Assembly (NCBI GenBank): GCA_003222935.1
Contig: QHXL01000063.1
Coordinates: forward strand, 12,442-21,202
Source: Acidobacteriota bacterium
GTDB lineage: Bacteria; Acidobacteriota; Blastocatellia; Pyrinomonadales; Pyrinomonadaceae
DNA length: 8,761 nt
Reading direction: 5' to 3'
Numbering within the stretch: position 1 is the stretch's first letter; each line of letters begins with the position of its first letter. The translations under genes were made by a program, and so were the position numbers. Shown piece after piece: positions 1 through 5,708 of this stretch. Under the pieces are notes generated by a model. The model had not been told where the DNA came from, ran no database searches, and saw nothing but the letters and a program-made list of their open reading frames with translations.

Positions 1-1077
1 ACCTACGATCTCTTCGAGAAGATCTTCCAGTGTGATGATGCCTTCCAGTCCGCCATGTTCGTCGACAACAAAACCAAAATGCATCTTGGCTTTTTGCATT
101 TGTCGTAAAACATGTTCGAGGCGCGCAGTGTCTACGACATACAGAGGTGGTTGCAGCACATCTTCGAGTCGAAACTTCTCAGGACTCAAGAGATACGGCA
201 TTACGTCCTTACTGTGAATAAAACCGATTACGTCGTCAAAAGACTCGCGATAGACGGGCAGACGCGAGTAGCGATGTTGGTCAAACGCTTTTGTAATTTG
301 TTCCAGGTTGCATGTACCTGGAATCGCCGCCATTTCTGTTCGGGGAACCATAGCCTCGCGGACGACAGTGTCGGAAAACTCAAAAACCCTATGAATCAAG
401 CGTCGTTCTTCGGCACGAAGGTGTCCGCTTTCGCGGGAGATGTCGATCAGCTTGCGTAATTCAGCTTCGGTGTAGGTTGAGGCGTGCTCTCCGTCCGCTT
501 TGATTCCGAAGAGTTTGACTGTGCGAGCGCTGGCCCAATCAAGTGCGCGAATAGGCAAGCTGAAAAGGCGATAGAAAATCTGCATTGGCAATGCAATCGC
601 AAGTGCCACTTTCTCCGCGGCAGCCAAACCGATCAGTTTAGGCGCCTGTTCGCCGAGAACGATGTGTAAAGAAGTAATGATGGAGAATGCGATAGCGAAG
701 GCGATTCCGTGCCGAACGGGATCAGAAAATCCCGACAAGGGTCCTTCGAGTAAACGGGCAATGGCAGGTTCGCCGATCCAGCCGAGCGCGAGTGACGCGA
801 GCGTGATTCCGAGCTGACATGCCGAAAGATAGGCGTTGAGGTTTTGCAGAAGGGATAACAATCTTTTCGCCGCGCGACTCCCAGCTGCCGCCAACGTCTC
901 AATCCTGGAAGCCCTGACGCCGACCAGGGCAAACTCGGCAGCCACAAAAAACCCATTGGCAGCAACAAGAATGACAACAGAGATAAGTTTGATTGCGGTT
1001 GCAGTCGCGCTGCTGGCGGTAGCAGCGTCGCCCTCTGCGAGAATAAAACTAGCCAGATACTTGGAAGTTCGTCCATC
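1..1077 (-). CDS. CNNM / HlyC-CorC family membrane protein with CBS pair (3' end beyond window; start disrupted or non-canonical)
   Basis: The reverse frame is open for 359 codons and runs off the left edge. Numbering from the codon at 1077, an N-terminal membrane domain (DUF21/CNNM, about 30-190) carries the family signature AANGFFVAAEFALV (39-52) and the VLGEQAPKL element (140-148). A CBS pair follows (about 240-359), beginning EAMVPRTEM (241-249), and the frame ends in the highly conserved VDEHGGLEGIITLEDLLEEI stretch. The C-terminal CorC/HlyC domain would lie outside the window. Members are inner-membrane proteins linked to Mg2+/Co2+ handling; the hemolysin name is historical. The frame has no ATG, GTG or TTG before the GTG at residue 45, which lies inside the first membrane helix, and it is closed upstream by TAA at 1080-1078. 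An ATG at 1076 is in another frame and gives MDELPSIWLVLF before it would need a one-base shift. CTG at 1056 or ATT at 1044 are the other options. Family assignment is firm; the 5' end is not. Confidence 0.88.
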
Positions 1078-1116
1078 TTAACAAGGCGAGTAAGGTTCGC
1101 CGTCTATTCTTACCAA
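1078..1116 (-). CDS. 12-codon leader ORF, or severed true N-terminus of the CNNM gene
   Basis: A TTG at 1116-1114 stands 5 bases after a good Shine-Dalgarno AGGAG (1126-1122). It opens a frame reading MVRIDGEPYSPC and stops at TAA 1080-1078. This frame is the same as that of the CNNM coding sequence that follows directly. Either it is a short leader peptide whose stop nearly touches the ATG at 1076, or it is the real start of the CNNM gene interrupted by a nonsense codon or a sequence error. Translation of either reading is an inference; the SD, start and stop are seen directly. Confidence 0.3.
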   Translation of the reverse strand: MVRIDGEPYSPC

Positions 1117-1135
1117 AAAGTCTCCTATCTGAAAA

Positions 1136-1144
1136 ATCATAGCA
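1136..1144 (-). promoter_or_regulatory. candidate extended -10 promoter for the CNNM gene
   Basis: On the minus strand TGCTATGAT combines a TGn extension with a -10 hexamer matching 5 of 6 consensus bases. No convincing -35 lies 16-18 bases upstream, as is tolerated for extended -10 promoters. Transcription would begin near 1129, almost on top of the AGGAG at 1126-1122. The rest of the 188-base gap between carD and this gene shows no gene and no clear terminator. Confidence 0.35.
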
Positions 1145-1265
1145 CGGACGAGTGAAAGACAGCAGATAGAGAACAGCGGGTCCCGTCGCTGAACCCCCAA
1201 GACACACCCAGGCGTTAGCCGGGACGGGGACGGATTCACAAGGAAAAGCGTGGATTTTTAAGCAA

Positions 1266-1814
1266 TCAGTGACCCGAGGCGGCTCCGGCAGCGCGTGCCC
1301 GCACTGGTCGCCGGTCATGCTTAGTGCATGCGCGAACGATCGCCTGGTCTACTCGTGGTTCGATGTTGCATTCGGGTTGACGGCAAACTGCTGCCAGTTC
1401 CGATACAACCAGGTAGCGCGAGCGCTCCAGCATTCGTTGTTCACGAAAAGAGAGGGGTTTGAGATTGCTGAGATAGGTCAAGTGTTTTAGTACATCTGCC
1501 ACTTCAAATATGTCACCGGTTCGCATCTTTTCAGAAAAGTCTTTGAAGCGATCCTTCCAATCGTTAGCTGGAGAGGAAAAATCATCTGCCAGTGCTTTGA
1601 AGAGCATATCGCACTCGCCTGATGAAATCGGGGCTCGCAAGCCCACTTCCGAGGCATTTGAAACGGGGACTAGTACTAGAGAATTATTAGCAGCGAGACG
1701 AAGCGTATAGAAGGGTAGGAGTGTAGCGCCTATTTGCTTCTGCTCAATCTGCTCGATGGTCCCGATTCCATGATTCGGGTAAACAACTTTCTGGCCGACT
1801 TTAAAGCCCACCAT
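1266..1814 (-). CDS. carD: CarD/CdnL/TRCF-type RNA polymerase-binding transcriptional regulator
   Basis: The 182-residue product opens with the CarD RNA polymerase-interacting (Tudor-like) domain, residues 3-60, carrying the signature VGQKVVYPNHGIGTIEQIE. The C-terminal all-helical DNA-binding part (about 65-150) includes a Trp (W86) at the position expected for the minor-groove Trp, and the typical LSFREQRMLERSRYLVVSELA-type helix (121-141). Family members bind the RNAP beta subunit and stabilise open promoter complexes, often at rRNA and housekeeping promoters; some act in light or stress responses. The start at 1814 is chosen over the in-frame ATG at 1853 because GGAGGT lies 3 bases before it and the conserved domain begins there. 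The Arg/Ala-rich tail after residue 150 is longer than in most short CdnL proteins. The gene stands alone, with its own promoter candidate upstream and the CNNM gene 188 bases downstream. Confidence 0.93.
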   Translation of the reverse strand: MVGFKVGQKVVYPNHGIGTIEQIEQKQIGATLLPFYTLRLAANNSLVLVPVSNASEVGLRAPISSGECDMLFKALADDFSSPANDWKDRFKDFSEKMRTGDIFEVADVLKHLTYLSNLKPLSFREQRMLERSRYLVVSELAAVCRQPECNIEPRVDQAIVRACTKHDRRPVRARAAGAASGH

Positions 1815-1817
1815 TGC

Positions 1818-1823
1818 ACCTCC
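1818..1823 (-). promoter_or_regulatory. ribosome binding site that fixes the carD start
   Basis: GGAGGT on the minus strand, 3 bases before the ATG at 1814-1812 (5 bases if counted from its GGAG core). The upstream in-frame ATG at 1853 has no comparable site, so this SD decides the start. Confidence 0.7.
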
Positions 1824-1868
1824 ATCGATGTGAAAAATCAGACTGCGCCGCACGCGCGGGTCTAGGAG

Positions 1869-1895
1869 AAAAACGAGCGACGCCGAGTTGCGTCG
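1869..1895 (-). terminator. hairpin with T-run: terminator of the upstream operon or attenuator in the carD leader
   Basis: On the minus strand CGACGC (1895-1890) and GCGTCG (1883-1878) form a perfect 6-bp GC-rich stem with a 6-base loop, followed after CTCG by TTTTT (1873-1869). The four-base gap before the T-run makes it an imperfect intrinsic terminator. It lies about 120 bases beyond the stop of the secreted-protein gene ending at 2017. It is also downstream of the carD promoter candidate (start near 1911), so it would be inside the carD leader and could attenuate carD. Confidence 0.4.
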
Positions 1896-1917
1896 GGCCC
1901 TGTTGGTATGTACTTGG

Positions 1918-1947
1918 AGTCTAGCAAGCGGTCTTGCGGAGCGTCAA
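1918..1947 (-). promoter_or_regulatory. candidate carD promoter with a dyad in the spacer
   Basis: On the minus strand TTGACG (1947-1942, 5 of 6 matches to the -35 consensus) is followed after 18 bases by TAGACT (1923-1918, 4 of 6). The spacer holds a perfect inverted repeat, GCAAG-CGGT-CTTGC on the plus strand (1924-1937), which could be an operator. A second small dyad, GTCAA-GGTT-TTGAC (1943-1956), overlaps the -35. Transcription would start near 1911, giving a leader of roughly 97 bases before carD. Confidence 0.4.
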
Positions 1948-2016
1948 GGTTTTGACCTGAGGATAAGAGTAGCCCGGGAAAGTGTCGATAATCAACTAAG
2001 AGGTATTTCAGCCGTC

Positions 2017-3801
2017 TCATGGCTTCAATTTAAGACGGTAATCGGTAAGGTTTTGGCAAGGCTTTAGCTCGACCTCCGACTTGCTTGCTTCCGCTGCACG
2101 ACGGATCTTTGTCCGTGCTTCGGTAGCATCGGGCAATCGCAATTTGTCCGTCGTTGTGGGCGGGTTTTCTACTGGCGCTTGCACGAGACTCAAATATTGA
2201 CCTGGCGGCAAATTGTTTAGCGAAAACGCTAGATCGCCACCAATATCCGAAACAAAGTAACGCAAGGGATCGTCGAGTTTGTCTCGCTCTGCGGGAACCA
2301 GATAGACCTGTGAACCGGGTGCCGGCTTGGCGTCTTCGCCCGTCGCGATTTTTCCACGAATAGAGGCCGCGCCTTCGCTTAAGGTAATCGTCACGTTCGT
2401 TACCCGTTCGCCGGCCTTCAATACCGTCCAGTTACGTGCTGCGTCCCTGGCTGACGAAATCGTGGTTTTTGCTGTTGGTCCTGCCGGGGCAGCTCCTAGC
2501 GTCATGGATCTCAAATACCAGTACTTACCGAAGAAGCGTGGGTTGAACGAATATTGGCCGGGACCAATGTTCTTAACTGAAAATGCTCCATCCCGATCAA
2601 CAGCTGAGGTACTCCCAAGAAATCTAAAGAGTGCTGTTGGATCAGTTTCGCGTTCTTTCTTGCTCTGGGCCAACGTCACTAGAGTTTCCGAAAATGATGG
2701 TTGTCGCTTGTTCTGACACTCGGTCAGCTTCGAAGATTCAAGCAGAACTTTACCGCCAATCGATCCGAGGGGCTTCGGAATTAACTCCAGTCCGGTAACG
2801 TCAGCTCCCTTAACGCTAATACGCAACGGATCTGAAAAAGCCATATCGGGATACGGGGATGAAAGCGACGAGGTCACTTCCTGCGCAACGATTTCATATT
2901 CGCCATCAGCAACCCCGTACAGAGTGAACCCCTTAGTCCCCGGTACCTGGTAAGAAGTATTAGTAGGCAATAGTCCGTCGCCTAAACGCATGAGAGCTAT
3001 TGAGGCTCCAGAGGGTGAAGATGATTTCACTACACCGCTGATGACCCGTCCCGCTTCACCTCGGTAACGTATGTCGGCATTTGTTTCTTCACCACTTCTA
3101 ACCTGGATTTCGCTTGCCGTGTCACGAGTTGATGACGGTGCAAATGTGGGCGCCTCCAGATCGCCCGGGTTGACGTTCGAAAATGCGCCAGTCCCACCGG
3201 CTTGAACTATGTACGTTCCCGGAAGGAGTCCGTAAATTCTATAGATACCTCGGTCATCCGTGGATCGTTCTCCAAATGAATACAGACCAGCTTTAGTCGG
3301 TTTGCCGCTCGCATCCTTGATAAGAAGCGTGCGGACGCGCACACCCACAATTGGCTCGTTGGTTGAATTCGTAACGGTCCCAGTAATTACTCCACCCTTA
3401 ACCAGTTCGAGTCGGACAGAATCGCCAATGCGATAGACAGGTTGAGGTGTATCCGGATCGATCGGAGGGATGATGTAAGCCGGGGCATTGGCAGTAACGT
3501 AATACACCGCTGGATCAAGCCCGTTAATCTGAAAGTTCCCTTCCAGGTTTGAAGTAACGGTGCGGATTCCTAATGTATACCCGGCCAACCGAGCAGACAC
3601 CGGAACACCAGGGAGTGGCTGTCCACTTTCATTAACTACTCGACCGGTGATCGATCCAGTTTTAGCTTCTTCGGATTGGGGAGTCGCTGACGTTTGAGAG
3701 CTCGCTTTACTAAACGTAGCGACGATCACAATTGCAAGTGCGAACACTGACTGAACAACTCTGATTTTGCGCTCACTTGAGGTAGGGGCACTTTCGAACA
3801 T
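2017..3801 (-). CDS. secreted multi-module carboxypeptidase-regulatory-like protein
   Basis: This 594-residue protein has an N-terminal signal peptide: a basic n-region (E10-R14), a hydrophobic stretch about 15-30, and likely cleavage in the SKASSQ region near 33-36. The mature part is a chain of beta-sandwich modules of the CarboxypepD_reg / transthyretin-like type. Starts are visible at GSITGRVVNESGQPLPG (49), GGVITGTVTN (136), GRVISGVVKS (251), GSIGGKVLLE (346) and ASIRGKIATG (479). Each is followed by the usual D.dG.f.i.gl.PG.Y.v pattern, for example TDDRGIYRIYGLLPGTYIV (181-199). No catalytic domain, TonB barrel, membrane anchor or sorting tail is visible, so a periplasmic or exported binding or structural role is inferred. 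The only cysteines are C362 and C582. The start has GAGGAG about 10 bases upstream, in the 48-base gap after the related gene, so co-transcription is likely. The exact function is unknown. Confidence 0.85.
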   Translation of the reverse strand: MFESAPTSSERKIRVVQSVFALAIVIVATFSKASSQTSATPQSEEAKTGSITGRVVNESGQPLPGVPVSARLAGYTLGIRTVTSNLEGNFQINGLDPAVYYVTANAPAYIIPPIDPDTPQPVYRIGDSVRLELVKGGVITGTVTNSTNEPIVGVRVRTLLIKDASGKPTKAGLYSFGERSTDDRGIYRIYGLLPGTYIVQAGGTGAFSNVNPGDLEAPTFAPSSTRDTASEIQVRSGEETNADIRYRGEAGRVISGVVKSSSPSGASIALMRLGDGLLPTNTSYQVPGTKGFTLYGVADGEYEIVAQEVTSSLSSPYPDMAFSDPLRISVKGADVTGLELIPKPLGSIGGKVLLESSKLTECQNKRQPSFSETLVTLAQSKKERETDPTALFRFLGSTSAVDRDGAFSVKNIGPGQYSFNPRFFGKYWYLRSMTLGAAPAGPTAKTTISSARDAARNWTVLKAGERVTNVTITLSEGAASIRGKIATGEDAKPAPGSQVYLVPAERDKLDDPLRYFVSDIGGDLAFSLNNLPPGQYLSLVQAPVENPPTTTDKLRLPDATEARTKIRRAAEASKSEVELKPCQNLTDYRLKLKP

Positions 3802-3849
3802 TGATGTCTTACTCCTCGAGTTGTCGGACAGAAGCTTTCTTAAACTCCG

Positions 3850-5508
3850 TTAAGGCTTTGCAGCGGTTGCTAAATCCAACGTGATCGACACCTCCGTCGT
3901 TATTCCATCCTGAAGATCGACGAGTTGTTTAGCACCTGGTAGACGAGGTGTTTGGGGTACGCCTACCACGTTTACCGAAATCTCATAAGTACCGGGAGGT
4001 ATTCCATCTGCCGCGAACCGCCCGCGTTCATCAACCCTTGGTGGACGCAATTGGCTGCTGTTTTCACCGGGCTTCACCAGGCGCACAACAATTCTTGCGT
4101 TGGGAGGCAACGGTCCATTTTGAATATTTACAACCCCCTGGATCGCAGCATTGCCATAGCTAACGATCATACGAACACCGGTAACCTGTTCCCCTTCCTT
4201 TAACTCAATTCCTTTAGGCTGGACCACACCATCGCGCTCAATTCGCGAGACCAGAAATCCTTTAATCTGGTTCATATCCATCGTGGGACTAAGATTTACG
4301 ATAGCTGTTCCAGCTGACAATCCTCCCACTCGAAAACTTCCATCTGCGCCAATTGTTGAACGACCGGACATTCCCATGGTGTAGGCAGAACCACTTTGGA
4401 CATAACCCACAACTTGTAGCTGGGCCAGTTTGGCAAACGCCTGCTTGTTTTCACTTTCGAGGACGATTATGCCTGAGATCGATCCACCCTTCACGAGGCG
4501 GATCGTGACACCTGTGATATCAGAGTCGATGATGTCAAAAGTGGTGTTGTCAGGTCTCAGTTCCGTATTTGATTCAGTCATCAAGAACACGGTGTACTTA
4601 CCGGGTAACAAACCTTCAGCGGAGAAGTTGCCTGCGACATTACTGCTAACAAACGCATTCATGTACTCAGGTCGATCACCGATCAGGCGCTGCAATCCGA
4701 ACCTGGCGCCAGGAATACCGACACCCTTATCGTCAACAACTTTTCCGCTTGCTGAAAATGTTTCCGTGGCTCTACCCAGCGTGATATCGATATTAGTCGC
4801 TTCGCTTCCCTCCGTTACTTCGATCACAGTTGCCTTGGCCACATCCGTAACGTCGGGATAGAAGACTTCTTTGTATACCGAGCGTCCAGTCTGGGTGAAA
4901 CTGGGCGTTCCATCCTCCGCTCGACCAGTCGCTACTTTATAGCGGCCCGCGCTCAGCCCGAAAATTCTATAGATGCCACGATCGTCAGTAACCTGGTTGC
5001 TGATTGCAATCGAAGTTCTGACTACTTGAGGATTTCGTGGATCGGGATCTGCACGAACAAGACGAACCGGCTGCTGAATCACCGGTCGTCCATCCGCGTC
5101 GGTAATCTTGCCTGTAATTACCCCACCGCGAACTAATGTAAAGTTGATGTTCTCGACGTTCTCGCCTTCCACGATGGTAACGGGTCGCGAACGACCGGTG
5201 TTGTTGTCCGGAACGACATACGCAAGATTTCCGGGAGTGACATCGTAAGAACCCGGGCCGACATTTGTAATGCGATAGTTACCCTCTTGATCGCTTACTG
5301 CTCCGGCTAAGGTTTCGAAAGGACTACCCATTTCCGCGCGGCGGATCGACACCAGGACACCGGCGGTACCTTTATTCTTTATAGTGATCTTTCCGGAAAT
5401 TGACCCGGTCGATTTTGCGGTCTTAGACTGCGTTTGAGCTTGCAGTGCAATCGATGAAGCGAGGATCAAGAGGAGAGTGAAACAGGCTCGCGCAATCGAA
5501 GTATTCAT
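3850..5508 (-). CDS. secreted multi-module carboxypeptidase-regulatory-like protein, related to the downstream gene
   Basis: The 552-residue product begins with a classic signal peptide (basic R7, hydrophobic 8-22, cleavage near A21-LQA|Q25). Five beta-sandwich modules follow, starting near GSISGKITIK (35), GGVITGKITD (128), FSASGKVVDD (251), GGSISGIIVL (341) and AAIQGVVNIQ (454). Each has a G.Y.I..v.PG.Y.V-like strand pair, for instance TDDRGIYRIFGLSAGRYKV (174-192). No enzyme domain, barrel, anchor or cysteine is seen in the mature chain. Its second module closely resembles module 2 of the next gene, pointing to an old duplication. The start at 5508 is preferred to the ATG at 5523 because GGAG lies 9 bases before it, while the longer form has no SD and would add five residues ahead of the signal peptide. 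It is probably the first gene of a two-gene operon. The role is unknown. Confidence 0.85.
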   Translation of the reverse strand: MNTSIARACFTLLLILASSIALQAQTQSKTAKSTGSISGKITIKNKGTAGVLVSIRRAEMGSPFETLAGAVSDQEGNYRITNVGPGSYDVTPGNLAYVVPDNNTGRSRPVTIVEGENVENINFTLVRGGVITGKITDADGRPVIQQPVRLVRADPDPRNPQVVRTSIAISNQVTDDRGIYRIFGLSAGRYKVATGRAEDGTPSFTQTGRSVYKEVFYPDVTDVAKATVIEVTEGSEATNIDITLGRATETFSASGKVVDDKGVGIPGARFGLQRLIGDRPEYMNAFVSSNVAGNFSAEGLLPGKYTVFLMTESNTELRPDNTTFDIIDSDITGVTIRLVKGGSISGIIVLESENKQAFAKLAQLQVVGYVQSGSAYTMGMSGRSTIGADGSFRVGGLSAGTAIVNLSPTMDMNQIKGFLVSRIERDGVVQPKGIELKEGEQVTGVRMIVSYGNAAIQGVVNIQNGPLPPNARIVVRLVKPGENSSQLRPPRVDERGRFAADGIPPGTYEISVNVVGVPQTPRLPGAKQLVDLQDGITTEVSITLDLATAAKP

Positions 5509-5517
5509 AAAGTTTGA

Positions 5518-5521
5518 CTCC
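5518..5521 (-). promoter_or_regulatory. ribosome binding site that decides the start at 5508
   Basis: GGAG on the minus strand, 9 bases before the ATG at 5508-5506. It lies inside the first codons of the alternative start at 5523, which itself is preceded by a pyrimidine-rich stretch with no SD. Confidence 0.5.
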
Positions 5522-5549
5522 ATAGAAGGTGGCGAGGTGCAGCGGCGGC

Positions 5550-5578
5550 ATCATATCTTAAGCGTGCTGCTTTGTCCC
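5550..5578 (-). promoter_or_regulatory. candidate sigma-70-type promoter of the secreted-protein operon
   Basis: On the minus strand GGGACA (5578-5573, 4 of 6 matches) and TATGAT (5555-5550, 5 of 6) are separated by exactly 17 bases. Predicted start near 5543 gives a leader of about 35 bases before the ATG at 5508. Confidence 0.5.
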
Positions 5579-5629
5579 TTGCTTTTGAGTCGTCGGTCCG
5601 GTCCTAAACGACGGATTAGAAGTGGTTTT

Positions 5630-5648
5630 GTCTAATGATCATTTAGAC
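5630..5648. promoter_or_regulatory. palindrome in the divergent intergenic region, operator candidate
   Basis: GTCTAATGATCATTTAGAC has perfect 6-bp outer arms (GTCTAA and TTAGAC) around a TGATCAT centre that itself contains the palindrome TGATCA. An upstream ATTAGA (5615-5620) is an inverted match to TCTAAT (5631-5636), so three related half-sites lie within 34 bases. It sits about 60 bases before the cyclase gene and about 50 bases behind the -35 of the minus-strand operon, a position suited to a shared regulator. Confidence 0.4.
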
Positions 5649-5669
5649 ATTCTCTTTCAGGCCCAACGG

Positions 5670-5699
5670 TTGTCAGTCATCACGACCTGCTGTTAGGAT
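5670..5699 (+). promoter_or_regulatory. weak promoter candidate for the cyclase gene
   Basis: TTGTCA (5670-5675, 5 of 6) and TAGGAT (5694-5699, 4 of 6) are 18 bases apart. Transcription would start only a few bases before the ATG at 5709, giving a nearly leaderless message. The same stretch holds AGGA (5695-5698), a weak SD. An alternative -10 is TCTAAT at 5631-5636, inside the palindrome. Confidence 0.22.
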
Positions 5700-5708
5700 C
5701 AACTTAGA

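Noticed and set aside
112..459. 115-residue plus-strand ORF opposite the CNNM gene
   Set aside because: It is antisense to the conserved CBS region and resembles no protein I recognise.
633..1076. 147-residue minus-strand ORF beginning MDELPSIWLVLF
   Set aside because: Beyond its first dozen residues it is the wrong frame of the CNNM gene and has no recognisable domain. Only its ATG is kept, as a possible start needing a frameshift.
1815..1853. Longer carD start giving MRRSLIFHIDGGAM ahead of the domain
   Set aside because: The ATG at 1853 has no SD, while the ATG at 1814 has GGAGGT and begins right at the conserved domain.
4430..4861. 143-residue plus-strand ORF
   Set aside because: It is a shadow of the secreted-protein gene on the other strand, with no start signal or domain.
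5630..5648. Palindrome read as a CRP/FNR site because of the cyclase next to it
   Set aside because: CRP (TGTGA-N6-TCACA) and FNR (TTGAT-N4-ATCAA) patterns do not match its arms, so no regulator is named.
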